In this document: in pieces, positions 19,909 to 29,067 of the stretch
Layout of the letters: each line of letters begins with the position of its first letter
Numbering within the stretch: position 1 is the first letter of the stretch
NCBI RefSeq assembly: GCF_014204915.1
Contig: NZ_JACHMH010000001.1
Location: 7,465,501 to 7,529,500, forward strand
Reading direction: 5' to 3'
Length of the DNA stretch: 64,000 bases
DNA from: Crossiella cryophila
Lineage (GTDB): Bacteria; Actinomycetota; Actinomycetes; Mycobacteriales; Pseudonocardiaceae
The notes under the pieces: generated by a model
Seen by the model: the letters and a program-made list of their open reading frames with translations, nothing else
Told to the model about the DNA's origin: nothing
The model's database searches: none
Program-made: the position numbers and the translations under genes

Positions 19909-22900
19909 GTGGCCAACGCGCCGTCGATCGTGCGGATCCTGGACGCCACCGGGGCGGCGGCCGGGACCGGGTTCCTCGTGACCAGTGACCTGGTGCTGAC
20001 CTGCGCACACGTCCTTGGCGACCAGGACTCGACCACCCTCGACTTCCCCCTGCTGGACGAGGATTCCACCTGGCCCGCGCAGGTGGTCGCCGCCGTGGCC
20101 GAGACCGATATCGCGGTGCTGCGACTGGCCGCCACGCCACCAGGTGCGGTGCCGTCCAGGTTGTCCCGCGAACCGGTGCGCTGGGGTGAGCAGGTCCGGG
20201 TGTTCGGGTTCCCTCCGGAGCTGGAACACGGGGTGTGGGTGGCGGCGGAACTGCGGGCGGCCACCGCGGCGGGCTGGGTGCAGATCGAGTCCGCGCCGGG
20301 ACGGCGGCGGGTCGGGCCGGGTTTCAGCGGCTCGCCGGTGTACTCCCCCGCGGCCGGCGGCGTGGTCGGCATGGTGGTGGCGGCCGAACGCGGCGCCGGG
20401 ACCACCACCGCGTACGTGCTGCCGGTGCCGACCTTGCTGACCGCGGATCCCGGCATCGCCGCGCCGGATCCCGCGGAGGTGTGCCCGTACCGGGGGCTGG
20501 AGCCCTTCGCCGAGGAGCACGCCGACGGGTTCCGCGGGCGCTCGGAGCTGACCGGGAAGGCGCTGGATGTTGTTGCGGCGCAACCGGTTGTGGTGGTGGC
20601 CGGGCCCTCGGGCAGCGGCAAGTCCTCGCTGGTGCGGGCCGGGGTGGTGCCCGGGGTACGACGGCGCGGGATGGACGTGGTGCTGTTCCGGGTGCTGGCC
20701 GGGGATCCGCTGACCGCGTTGGCGCTGGCGTTGCTGGGTCCGGACGCCCGGCTGCCGGAGGCCGAGGAACTGGCAAAACGCCTCGACTCAGCGGAGAAAG
20801 CCTTGCCCTGGCTACTGGAACGGGTTGGGCCGGGCGGACTGCTGATCGGCATCGACCAGTTCGAGGAGATCCCGCCCGAGTCCGCACGCACACTGTTCGC
20901 CGTGCTGTTCGACCTGGTCAGCGCCGCACCCCCGCTGCGAAACGGCTCCCCGGCCCTGGTCCTGCTGCTGACCCTGCGCTCGGGCACCTTGGACGAACTG
21001 GTCACCAGCCAGAGCGCGACCGCGATGGCCAACGGCGTGGTGTTCGTACCGCCGATGACCCGCGTCCAGCTCGCCGAAGCGGTCCGCGCCGACGGCGTGA
21101 GCTTCGAACCCGGCCTGGTGGACCGGATCCTGGACCACGCGGGCACCGAACCCGGCACGTTGCCACTGGTGGAGTTCACGCTGGCGCGGTTGTGGGAGCA
21201 GCGCGAGGCCGGTCAGCTCACCAACCGGGCCTACGACGAGTTGGACGGGGTGGCGGGTGCGCTGGCCGGGTACGCCGAGGGGTTGTACGGGCGGTTGGGT
21301 CCGGCGGAGCAGCTGGCGGCCCGGCGGTTGCTGACCGGATTGGCCCGCGCCGACGACAGCGGTTTCCAGCGCCGCCAGATGCTACTGTCCGATGTGGACG
21401 ATGACCTGCTTCCGTTGCTGGGCAAGCTCTCCACCGGCAGGCTCGTTGTGGTGGACGGTCAGGCCAAGATCGTCGAACTGGCTCATCAGGCGCTGTTGCA
21501 CCGGTGGCCGCGGCTGAAGGGGTGGTTGGCGGAGGAGCGGGAGTTCCTGGCGTGGCGGCAACAGCTGCGGGACAGCCTGCGGCGGTGGCAGCTGGACGGG
21601 CGGGAGGAGGACGGGTTGCTGCGCGGGCTGGCGTTGGCCAGAGCCGAGCAGTGGCAACCTAAACTGACCGCGGAGGAACGTGAGTACGTTGGGGCGAGCC
21701 GGATCCGGGCGCAGCGGGGGCGGCGGATCCGGCGGGCGGTGGTCGGGGTGATCGCGGCGCTGGCGCTGGTGGCGAGTGGGCTGGCGGTGCTGGCTGATCG
21801 GGCGAACCGGGAAAGCCAGGAGCAGTTGCGGGCGGCGCTGTCCCGGGCACTGGCTGCCGAATCGACTGGGTTGCAGCAGAGCGACCCACGCTCGGCCTTG
21901 CAACTGGCCCAGGCGGCTTGGCAGACCGCCCAGACCACCGAGGCATGGGGCGCGCTGTTCACCCAGTACGTGCGGTACCAGCAGGTGGACAGGCTGTTCC
22001 AGGGGCTGTTGCCGGGCAAGCTGCGGCAGGTCATGAGCAGCGCGGACGGTGGCACCACGTTGCTGGTCAACGAGGACGGCCTGTCCTCGGTGTGGGCGGG
22101 GCTCAACGGCGACCGCCCGGTCCGGCTCCGGTCACTGGATCGGCCGGTGACCGGCGGGACCTTTCAGCTCAGTCAGTCCGGCAGGGTCTTCGCCTACACC
22201 AGCGCGAACGGCGAGGTCGGCGTGTGGCGGCGGGACAGTCAGGAAGTGACAGTCCTGCGCGAGGGCGAGCCCGGTTCGCGCCGCGCGGACGTGCTGTCCC
22301 TGACCATTTCCGCCGACGACAACCAGCTGCTGATCCGGCGCGCGGCGGCGAAGACCGCATTGGAGCGCTGGGACCTGACCCAGCGCAGGCAACTGCCGAT
22401 CACCGATCGACTCGAACTGGCAGGCGGCGCGACCTACCTGGGGACCGTGCCGAACACCGTGGTGGTGGACGGAGTCGGCGGCACGACCAGCTATGACCTG
22501 GGCACTGGCAAGGAGATCCGGTCGTGGTCCACCGCTGGGCAGACGCAGCGCCTGGTGGCGGAGAACGGCGCGGTAGTGGTCGAATGCGAGGACACGAAGC
22601 TGCGGGTCCTGGAGATCGCCACCGGCGCCCTGCGTGGCGAGTTCCCCATGCGCTGCGGTTATCTCAAGCTGGACGGCAGCACGAACTACGCGATTTTCCC
22701 GTCATCGCTCCGCACAGACGAGTCGCATCAGCGGGTCGAGGTGGTCGACCTGCGCACCGGCGCCTCCCACCAGCTCATCGTCCCGGCGCTCAACCTGCTC
22801 ACCGAGACCGCCATCCTGACCAGGATCACCAGCAAGGCATCGGTGTTCCCCGGTGCGGATGGACGGCCCAGGGTGCTGTTCGGCGACAAGAACCTGCTGT

Positions 22901-23952
22901 ACCGGCAGGACGGCCCAGCTCCGGCGCCTGCCATGTCCATCGTGAACCCCTTCCGCAGTCCGGACGGGCGACTCATCGCCACATACGACCACACCGGCCG
23001 GATCACCCTGCGCGAGAGCAGGACCGGGATCGTCCTCGGCACGGCCGACGGCGCACCGCTCAAAACCTTGGCCAGACAGCACAGTTCGATCGAGTTCACC
23101 ACCGACAGCAGGCGACTGCTGACCATGCAGGACAACGCGGTAGTGGTCTACTCGGTGCCCGCGCTCACGCTGGAACGCCGGATCGACCTGCCACCGCGGA
23201 CCGGCAGAGACCTGGCCGGGGCCCAGCTGGTGTCGAACAGCATGCGCGACCTGGGAAACGGGCAGTTCGTCCTCTTGCGCGGCGGCAGTCTCAGTCGGTG
23301 GAACCTCGCTGACGGCAGGCAGGTCGGCGAGACCACCCCGACCTGGCCCGAGCATGGCCCGCCGACGAACTCCAGGGACCCGGAACTGGAGGTCCGGCCG
23401 GGGCATCCGGCAGAGGTGGCGGTCATCCAGTCCAACAGTGACGTCGAGTTGTGGCACCTCGATCAGCGCACCAGGATCGGGGTGCTCGGCCGGGCCGGAA
23501 ATGGCGGCGACACCGTGCGGTTCACGGCCGATCAGCCCACGGCACTGGTTCTCACCGCGGACAACACGATCCAGTTCTGGGACCTGGCCCCGCCTCGCCC
23601 GCGAGGCAGGCCGATCCCGGTCGGCCTCACCCGCAGCCTGGTCGGGGCGATCCCCGGCGGCAAGGTGATCACTGTCATGAGCGGGCTCAACACCCAGTCC
23701 GCCCAGGTCTGGGATGTGGCCACAGCCAAGCTCCTCGGCACGTTCACCGGTACCAGCGATCTCAACGAGTGGAAGCTGGACGGCGTCGAGCTGACTAATC
23801 TCGGCCCGAGAGTGCCACGGTCGGTGCGAATGGATCCGGAACTGTGGCGCAAAGCGTTGTGCGCACACAACAACCGCGACTTCACCGAAGCCGAACACAC
23901 CGTGCTGACCCAACTCAACGCCCCCACCGAACGCCCCTGCCCCACCCCCTGA
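19909..23952 (+). CDS. Trypsin-like protease fused to nSTAND1 ATPase and beta-propeller
   Basis: This is a 1347-residue signalling or defence-type protein. A trypsin-like domain occupies residues 1-175 with triad H34 ('CAHVL'), D67 ('TDIAVL') and S140 ('GPGFSGSPV'). It is followed by a novel STAND NTPase with 'CPYRGLEPF' entry, P-loop 'AGPSGSGKSS' near 231-240 and Walker B 'LLIGIDQFEE'. Then come a helical region, one membrane helix near 604-625 and a degenerate WD40-like propeller to the end. A strong GGGAGGGGG before the GTG at 19909 decides the start. Such proteases fused to STAND switches are thought to be released when the sensor half binds a trigger. No partner gene is obvious. Confidence 0.82.
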   Translation: MANAPSIVRILDATGAAAGTGFLVTSDLVLTCAHVLGDQDSTTLDFPLLDEDSTWPAQVVAAVAETDIAVLRLAATPPGAVPSRLSREPVRWGEQVRVFGFPPELEHGVWVAAELRAATAAGWVQIESAPGRRRVGPGFSGSPVYSPAAGGVVGMVVAAERGAGTTTAYVLPVPTLLTADPGIAAPDPAEVCPYRGLEPFAEEHADGFRGRSELTGKALDVVAAQPVVVVAGPSGSGKSSLVRAGVVPGVRRRGMDVVLFRVLAGDPLTALALALLGPDARLPEAEELAKRLDSAEKALPWLLERVGPGGLLIGIDQFEEIPPESARTLFAVLFDLVSAAPPLRNGSPALVLLLTLRSGTLDELVTSQSATAMANGVVFVPPMTRVQLAEAVRADGVSFEPGLVDRILDHAGTEPGTLPLVEFTLARLWEQREAGQLTNRAYDELDGVAGALAGYAEGLYGRLGPAEQLAARRLLTGLARADDSGFQRRQMLLSDVDDDLLPLLGKLSTGRLVVVDGQAKIVELAHQALLHRWPRLKGWLAEEREFLAWRQQLRDSLRRWQLDGREEDGLLRGLALARAEQWQPKLTAEEREYVGASRIRAQRGRRIRRAVVGVIAALALVASGLAVLADRANRESQEQLRAALSRALAAESTGLQQSDPRSALQLAQAAWQTAQTTEAWGALFTQYVRYQQVDRLFQGLLPGKLRQVMSSADGGTTLLVNEDGLSSVWAGLNGDRPVRLRSLDRPVTGGTFQLSQSGRVFAYTSANGEVGVWRRDSQEVTVLREGEPGSRRADVLSLTISADDNQLLIRRAAAKTALERWDLTQRRQLPITDRLELAGGATYLGTVPNTVVVDGVGGTTSYDLGTGKEIRSWSTAGQTQRLVAENGAVVVECEDTKLRVLEIATGALRGEFPMRCGYLKLDGSTNYAIFPSSLRTDESHQRVEVVDLRTGASHQLIVPALNLLTETAILTRITSKASVFPGADGRPRVLFGDKNLLYRQDGPAPAPAMSIVNPFRSPDGRLIATYDHTGRITLRESRTGIVLGTADGAPLKTLARQHSSIEFTTDSRRLLTMQDNAVVVYSVPALTLERRIDLPPRTGRDLAGAQLVSNSMRDLGNGQFVLLRGGSLSRWNLADGRQVGETTPTWPEHGPPTNSRDPELEVRPGHPAEVAVIQSNSDVELWHLDQRTRIGVLGRAGNGGDTVRFTADQPTALVLTADNTIQFWDLAPPRPRGRPIPVGLTRSLVGAIPGGKVITVMSGLNTQSAQVWDVATAKLLGTFTGTSDLNEWKLDGVELTNLGPRVPRSVRMDPELWRKALCAHNNRDFTEAEHTVLTQLNAPTERPCPTP

Positions 23953-23973
23953 ACCGTCCACAACAGACCCGCC

Positions 23974-23985
23974 TGGTCTAGACCA
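23974..23985. promoter_or_regulatory. Second dre-like palindrome, abutting a DosR-type box
   Basis: The same 12-bp palindrome TGGTCTAGACCA found before the LPMO lies here, directly against the near-palindromic box at 23986-24000 and 82 bp before the nitroreductase-like start. It may be a DasR site or a secondary DosR-type half box with the GGTC/GACC shape. Confidence 0.45.
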
Positions 23986-24000
23986 AGGACTTTCGTCCCT
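23986..24000 (+). promoter_or_regulatory. DosR-type box before the Acg-like gene
   Basis: AGGACTTTCGTCCCT resembles the mycobacterial DosR box core GGGACTWWAGTCCC and the other five boxes of this island. It ends 67 bp before the start codon at 24068. Confidence 0.6.
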
Positions 24001-24067
24001 GTCCGAACACCCGCGCCCCTGGCAGCGTGGAGGGGATGCCCCGTTCCCGGCCGCCACGGAGCGCTTG

Positions 24068-24727
24068 ATGAGCACCGAGTTCCCGCGTACCTCCGCCCTG
24101 CTCAACGCGGTCGAACTGGCCAACAGCGCGCCCTCGCCAGGACGGCGGCGCTGGCAGTGGCGAGTTGGCGAGTCCGCGCTGCACCTGCACGCCGAGACCA
24201 ACCTGATCGGCTGCGGCGCGGGCCTGCACTACGCGCAGATCTCCCTGGCCGCCCAGGGCTGGTCCACCCTGGTCACCCGGTTCCCGGATCCGTTGGCGCC
24301 CAACCGGTTGGCCACCGTCGAGGCGCTGGACCAGCGGGAGCCGACCACGGACGCGGTGGTGCTGGCCACGGCCGCGTTGACCCGGTTGACCGCCAGGGAC
24401 GGGGACACCCGGGCGATGTCGCCCGCGTTGCTGCACGGGTTGGTCGCGGTCGCGGGTGGGTTCGGGGTGGCGTTGCACGCGTTGACCGAACCCGGCGCCG
24501 GGCCGGACACGCTGCTGGCGCTGACCACGGTGAACCCGGATCGGCGGGCGGCGCGGCTGGCCACCGGTGAGGCGGTGGCTGCGGTGTTGCTGGCGGCGGA
24601 GACCAGTGGGGTGCGGGCCGAGTTGCTCGGGTCCGGGCGGGTGATGTGGCGGGCCAGGGAACTGCTGGCGCGGGCGATGGCGTTGGGGGCGGGCACTCCG
24701 CAGGCGGTGTTGCGGGCCGCGCCCTGA
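24068..24727 (+). CDS. Acg-family nitroreductase-like protein, shortened
   Basis: This 219-residue protein resembles the Acg/Rv2032 family, flavin-reductase-like proteins of the mycobacterial dormancy regulon. 'AVELANSAPSPGRRRWQWRV' corresponds to the 'APSPHNTQPW' entry motif, but the H-N-T-Q residues are replaced. 'GLHYAQISLAAQGWSTLVTR' follows the usual order. It is about 100 residues shorter than typical Acg proteins, and flavin binding is doubtful. Acg-type proteins are proposed to sequester FMN. ACGGAG lies 7 bp upstream. The DosR-type box places it in the island regulon. Confidence 0.65.
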   Translation: MSTEFPRTSALLNAVELANSAPSPGRRRWQWRVGESALHLHAETNLIGCGAGLHYAQISLAAQGWSTLVTRFPDPLAPNRLATVEALDQREPTTDAVVLATAALTRLTARDGDTRAMSPALLHGLVAVAGGFGVALHALTEPGAGPDTLLALTTVNPDRRAARLATGEAVAAVLLAAETSGVRAELLGSGRVMWRARELLARAMALGAGTPQAVLRAAP

Positions 24728-24732
24728 ATTGG

Positions 24733-25605
24733 TCAGGCGGGTTCGGGCGGGCGGATGACCACCGTCGGGCAGGGGGCGTGCAGCAGCAGTGATCGGCTGG
24801 TGGAGCCGAGCAGAAGTCCGGCGAACCCGCCGAGGCCGCGGGCGCCGACCACCAGGAGTTGCGCGTCCTCGGCCGCACGCAGCAGTGCCCGCACCGGGCG
24901 GTCGCGTACGACCAGGCGCTGCACCCGCACCTCCGGGTAACGCTCCGCCCAGCCCGCCAGCCGCTGGCCCAGTAGTGCGTGGTGTTCCTCGGCCAGGCCG
25001 GTCCAGTCGGCGGGCACCGGGTCCCGGTCCAGCACCGCGTCCGCCCAGGCCAGCACCGCCACCACCGGGGCGGACCGGCCGGCGGCCGCGGCGAAGGCGA
25101 AGCCGATGGCCTGTTCGCCGGGCGGCGAGCCGTCCGCGCCGACCACCACCCGCCCGTGCTCCGGCACGCAGCCCCGGACCACCACCACCGGCGACCGCGC
25201 GTGCGTGCTCAACGCCAGTGCCGTCGACCCCAGCAGCAACCCGGCGAACCCGCCAAGCCCACGCGAGCCCACCACCAGCAACCGCGCCCGCCCGGACTCC
25301 TCGATCAGCGCCGCCGCCGCGCCCTCCTCGCACACCCGCTGCTCCACCGGCAGCTCGACCGACACCGTGCGCGCCACCTCGGCCGCCTCGGCCAGGCAGT
25401 CGGCGGCGTGCCTGCGCAGGCTGGCCCGCACCTCGGCGACCGTGCCGTCGAGTTCCGGCAAACCCCAGTCGGGCAGGTGGAAGGCGAAGACCAGTCGCAG
25501 CACCCCGTGCTGCCGCAGGCATTCCCTGGCCGCCCACAGCACCGCGTTGAGTGCGGACTCGGAGCCGTCGACCCCGACGACAACCCGTGCGGCAGGTCCG
25601 GACAT
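24733..25605 (-). CDS. Universal stress protein with two Usp domains
   Basis: This 290-residue protein consists of two tandem Usp domains. Both keep the ATP-binding signature: 'VVGSRGLGGFAGLLLGST' in the first and 'VVGARGLGGFAGLLLGSTS' in the second, and each domain begins with 'VVVGVDGS' or 'VVVGADGS'. Tandem ATP-binding Usp proteins are hallmark members of DosR regulons in mycobacteria. A DosR-type box lies 78 bp upstream on its strand. It converges with the Acg-like gene, with 5 bp between the stop codons. Confidence 0.92.
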   Translation of the reverse strand: MSGPAARVVVGVDGSESALNAVLWAARECLRQHGVLRLVFAFHLPDWGLPELDGTVAEVRASLRRHAADCLAEAAEVARTVSVELPVEQRVCEEGAAAALIEESGRARLLVVGSRGLGGFAGLLLGSTALALSTHARSPVVVVRGCVPEHGRVVVGADGSPPGEQAIGFAFAAAAGRSAPVVAVLAWADAVLDRDPVPADWTGLAEEHHALLGQRLAGWAERYPEVRVQRLVVRDRPVRALLRAAEDAQLLVVGARGLGGFAGLLLGSTSRSLLLHAPCPTVVIRPPEPA

Positions 25606-25682
25606 CGGATCTCCTTCCAGCGGGACGGCCCAGCCTGCCGGGAGTGGGGGCGGGTGGGCAGGGTCGGTGGGAAGTGGTGGGC

Positions 25683-25698
25683 AGGGTCGAAGGGCCCT
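25683..25698 (-). promoter_or_regulatory. DosR-type box before the Usp gene
   Basis: On the minus strand it reads AGGGCCCTTCGACCCT, close to the boxes at 26890 and 28990. It ends 77 bp before the Usp start. The divergent pentapeptide gene at 25756 could also respond to it. Confidence 0.6.
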
Positions 25699-25755
25699 CT
25701 CTGTTCGGTCTCGGTTCGGGGCGGGGGCTAACTGCGGCCGAGCGGCAGGCGACGA

Positions 25756-26883
25756 GTGGGCGTGGGCAATTCAGGTAAGCGCCGCCGGGTCGCCGGGCTG
25801 CGTCGGCCCGCGCCGCGCGGGTGGCGCCGGGCGGTCGCGATGTTCAGCTGGGACGGCTGGCTGAAGGTGACCGCGTTACTCACCTCGCTGGCCACGGTGG
25901 CGGCGCTGTGGTTCACCGCCGAGGCGCTGCACACGACCAGGGGGCAGGTCGGACTGACCGAGCAGGGCCAGTACACCGATCGCTTCGGCAAGGCGGTCGA
26001 GCAACTCGGCTCGGACAAGCCCGCGATCCGGATGGGCGGCCTGTACGCGCTGGAACGGCTGGCCAGGGATTCGGCGCGGGATCACGCCACCATCGTGGAG
26101 GTGCTGTCGGCCTACGTCCGCGAACGCGCCCCGCGCGACAACTGCCGTGACCCACGCCCCGCCGCCGATGTGCAGACCGCGCTCACCGTGCTCGGCCGCC
26201 GGGACGCCGGTCGCGACCAGCATGCCCGGGTCGACTGGCGCGGGGCCTGCCTGGCCGGGGCGGAACTGTCCGAGGCCCACCTCGGGCAGGCCCGGCTGGA
26301 CGGGGTCAACCTGCGCGATGCCGTGCTGCGCGGCGCGAATCTCACCGGGGCCCAGCTGCGGGACGCCGATCTCACCAACGCCTACCTGGTGGACACGGAC
26401 CTCCGCGGCGCGGACCTGCACCAGACCAGGATGGCCGGGGCCTTCGTCGGCGGCCGGAGCCCGACCGGACTCGTGATCAATCCGGCGGCACAGCTCCAGG
26501 TCCGCACCCAGAGTCCGCCGGTCGTGGAGACCCGCATGGTCATACTCAAGGCGCGTCCAGGGGACGACTCGGTGTGGATGGACTACTGGCGGCAGGAACT
26601 CCCGCGCTCCGGCGATCTGAACATGGACCAGACCGGGATCTCCGCCGGGCAGCAGGCCCAGTTCGCGGTCATGCCGGGCACCGTCGCACCGGACTGGGAA
26701 CGCTGCCGGCTCGCCCAGAACTGGGGCATCCGGGTCGAGTTCGCCGAGCTGCGGCCGGGCAGCCACCTGTGTGCCAGGACCCGCGAGGGCAGGCTCGCGC
26801 AGATACGGGTGATCGACCTGCCGTCATCGCCGAAATCAGCAGGCGCCTTCGTCTTCGCCGGACTGACCTGGCAGCGGGACTGA
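25756..26883 (+). CDS. Membrane-anchored pentapeptide-repeat protein
   Basis: This 375-residue protein has a basic N-terminus, a membrane helix ('WLKVTALLTSLATVAALWF', about 33-51) and a helical stretch that includes 'QYTDRFGKAVEQLGSDKPAI', common in actinomycete pentapeptide proteins. About 12 A(D/N)LxX-type repeats follow (about 155-230), and then a unique C-terminal domain of about 140 residues. The repeats form a right-handed beta-helix. The function is unknown. No good ribosome site precedes the GTG at 25756, and an in-frame ATG at 25840 would still keep the helix. It lies inside the DosR-type island. Confidence 0.75.
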   Translation: MGVGNSGKRRRVAGLRRPAPRGWRRAVAMFSWDGWLKVTALLTSLATVAALWFTAEALHTTRGQVGLTEQGQYTDRFGKAVEQLGSDKPAIRMGGLYALERLARDSARDHATIVEVLSAYVRERAPRDNCRDPRPAADVQTALTVLGRRDAGRDQHARVDWRGACLAGAELSEAHLGQARLDGVNLRDAVLRGANLTGAQLRDADLTNAYLVDTDLRGADLHQTRMAGAFVGGRSPTGLVINPAAQLQVRTQSPPVVETRMVILKARPGDDSVWMDYWRQELPRSGDLNMDQTGISAGQQAQFAVMPGTVAPDWERCRLAQNWGIRVEFAELRPGSHLCARTREGRLAQIRVIDLPSSPKSAGAFVFAGLTWQRD

Positions 26884-26889
26884 CCGGTC

Positions 26890-26905
26890 CGGGACCTTCG
26901 ACCCT
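26890..26905 (+). promoter_or_regulatory. DosR-type box before the hypF-like gene
   Basis: CGGGACCTTCGACCCT is one of the best-matching boxes. It ends 36 bp before the ATG at 26942. No clear Shine-Dalgarno site lies between, so the transcript may start close to or at the start codon. Confidence 0.6.
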
Positions 26906-26941
26906 GCTGCCCGCCCCGCGTTCCTGTCAGCCTGTCCGCCC

Positions 26942-28963
26942 ATGACCGCCGCGGCCTTTCACCTAGACGACAACGACCCCCGGCACTCGATCCCGGCCGA
27001 CCTGGCGCCCTGCCGGGACTGCCTGCGCGAACTGTTCGACCCGGCCGACCGGCGCCACCGCTACCCGTTCATCAGCTGCGCCGACTGCGGTCCACGGGCC
27101 GCCATCGCCGAACAGGTGCCCGGCGACCGGGCGCACGCCACCACCGCGCGGTTCCTGATGTGCCCGGCCTGTGCCGGGGAGTACACCGATCCGGACAGCC
27201 GCAGGCACCGCTGCGCCTCGCTCGCCTGCCCGGACTGCGGGCCGCGATTGTCCTGGTACGGCACCGAGACCGGGGATCCGCTGGACACCGCGGTGCGGGC
27301 GTTGCGACGCGGTGGGATCGTGGCGGTCAAGGGTGTGGCCGGGTATCAGCTGCTGTGTGTGGCCGACCGGGAGGAGCCGGTGCGGGCGTTGCGGGTGGCG
27401 AAGGGGCGGCCTGCCAAGCCGTTCGCGGTGCTGGTGGCCGATCTGGCGGCGGCGCGGCGGAGTGCGGTGGTGCCGCCGGAGGCCGCGTTGCTGCTGTACT
27501 CGCCGCGGCGGCCGACGGTGTTGCTGCGGCGGGGTGCGGAGGACGGGTTCGCCATGGCGGTGGCGCCGGATCTGCCGGAGATCGGGCTGGCCCTGCCGCA
27601 AAGTCCGTTGCAGCATCTGTTGCTGGCCGAGCTGGGGCGGCCGCTGGTGCTCACCGCCGGCCGCCGGGAGGGGCAGGGTGCGATCACCGAGGAGGAGGTC
27701 GCGGTGCGGGAGCTGGGGCCGCGATGTGCCGGGGTGCTCAGTCACGACCTGCCGATCGCGCTGGGACAGGACGATTCGGTGGCGCGGCTGGTGCGGCGGC
27801 GGCCGATGTTGTTGCGGCGCGGGCGTGGGCACACCCCGGAACCGTTGCCACTGCCCTATCTCGCGCCGGAACCGGTGCTCGCGCTCGGCTCCCGCTCCGA
27901 CCACACCGTCTGCCTCGCCCTGGGTGAGTCGGCGGTGCTCGGGCCGCACCACGGCGCACTGGAGGCCATGCCGCCGTTCACCGCGCTGCACCGCTCGGCC
28001 GAGCTGCTCTGTCACCAGTTCGGGGTGGCGCCCAAGGTGTTCGCGCACGACCTGCACCCCCGGCACCCCTCCACCCTGCACGCGCTGCGCCGCCCCTCGG
28101 CCCGCCGGATCGCGGTGCAGCACCACCACGCGCACCTGGCCGCCACCGCCGCCGAGCACCGGGTGCGCGCGCCGTTCCTCGGGCTGGCCTACGACGAGAT
28201 CGCGCTGGGCGACGACGGCACGCTGTGGGGCGGCGAACTGCTGCTGTGCGACTACACCGGCTACCGGCGGCTGGGCCGCTTCGGCCACGCGCCACTACCC
28301 GGCGGGCCGAGCGCGGTGCGCCACCCCGCGCAGATGGCCCTTGGCTACCTCGCCGGCAGCGAGATGCTCGGCTCCGCCCGGCCGACCCTGCCGCTGACCA
28401 AGGCGTTCCTGTCCCGGTTCCCGCCGGGGCGGCTGGCCGCGGTGCGCCGGATGGTGCGGGAACGGCCGGGTCCGGTGACCTCCAGCGTGGCCAGGCTCTT
28501 CGACGCGGTGGCCAGCCTGCTCGGCATCCGGGACGAGAACGGCTATCCCGGCGAGGCGTTGCTGCACCTGGAACACGCCGCCGCCCGCTACGGCCGGGCC
28601 CCAGCCCTGCCCTGGCGGCTGGTCCGCCGGGACGACCTGCACGTGGTCGATCCGGTGCCGACGCTGCGCGCGGTGCTCGCCCAGGCCCAGCACCGCCCGG
28701 TCGGCGAGGTCGCCGCCCGCTTCCACAGCACGGTGGCCGAGGTCAGCGCGGCCATGCTGGCCAAGGCCGCCCGGCGCACCGGGGTGTGGCGGATCTGCCT
28801 TGGCGGCTCGGTGTTCCAGAACCGGCTGCTCACCGAGACCCTGCTGGACCTGCTCGCCGAGGGCGGCTACCAGGCGTGCGTCGGATCGCTGGCGCCGGTG
28901 AACGACGGCGGGCTCAGCTACGGGCAGGCGGTGGTCGCCTCGGCCCGGCTGGCCGCGGAGTGA
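26942..28963 (+). CDS. hypF-like: HypF-like carbamoyltransferase lacking the acylphosphatase domain
   Basis: This 673-residue protein has two zinc fingers in the exact HypF spacing (C23-x2-C-x18-C45-x2-C, then a second C-x2-C-x18-C-x2-C set). A YrdC-like domain ('GIVAVKGVAGYQLLC') and a Kae1-like domain follow. The latter contains 'VQHHHAHLAA', 'DDGTLWGGELL', 'PLPGGPSAVRHPAQMALGYL' and 'LGGSVFQNRLL...PVNDGG'. Normal HypF (about 750 residues) makes the carbamoyl donor for the cyanide ligands of [NiFe] hydrogenases. Here the whole N-terminal acylphosphatase domain is missing, and the YrdC motif normally reading 'TSGN' is 'TAGR'. No hydrogenase genes are visible. Its job may have changed. Confidence 0.85.
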   Translation: MTAAAFHLDDNDPRHSIPADLAPCRDCLRELFDPADRRHRYPFISCADCGPRAAIAEQVPGDRAHATTARFLMCPACAGEYTDPDSRRHRCASLACPDCGPRLSWYGTETGDPLDTAVRALRRGGIVAVKGVAGYQLLCVADREEPVRALRVAKGRPAKPFAVLVADLAAARRSAVVPPEAALLLYSPRRPTVLLRRGAEDGFAMAVAPDLPEIGLALPQSPLQHLLLAELGRPLVLTAGRREGQGAITEEEVAVRELGPRCAGVLSHDLPIALGQDDSVARLVRRRPMLLRRGRGHTPEPLPLPYLAPEPVLALGSRSDHTVCLALGESAVLGPHHGALEAMPPFTALHRSAELLCHQFGVAPKVFAHDLHPRHPSTLHALRRPSARRIAVQHHHAHLAATAAEHRVRAPFLGLAYDEIALGDDGTLWGGELLLCDYTGYRRLGRFGHAPLPGGPSAVRHPAQMALGYLAGSEMLGSARPTLPLTKAFLSRFPPGRLAAVRRMVRERPGPVTSSVARLFDAVASLLGIRDENGYPGEALLHLEHAAARYGRAPALPWRLVRRDDLHVVDPVPTLRAVLAQAQHRPVGEVAARFHSTVAEVSAAMLAKAARRTGVWRICLGGSVFQNRLLTETLLDLLAEGGYQACVGSLAPVNDGGLSYGQAVVASARLAAE

Positions 28964-28989
28964 GGCCGCGGGTCTTTCGGCGGTCCGGC

Positions 28990-29005
28990 CGGGACCTTCG
29001 GCCCT
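28990..29005 (+). promoter_or_regulatory. DosR-type box before the PPOX-fold gene
   Basis: CGGGACCTTCGGCCCT ends 62 bp before the start at 29068. A weaker, partial copy (GGGTCTTTCGGCGGT) lies just upstream at 28969-28983, giving a possible tandem site. Confidence 0.6.
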
Positions 29006-29067
29006 GCTGGGCGGGCCGGGGCAGGTCGCAGGCTGGCTGCCGGGGCCACGCGGCGAGACGGGGTGTC

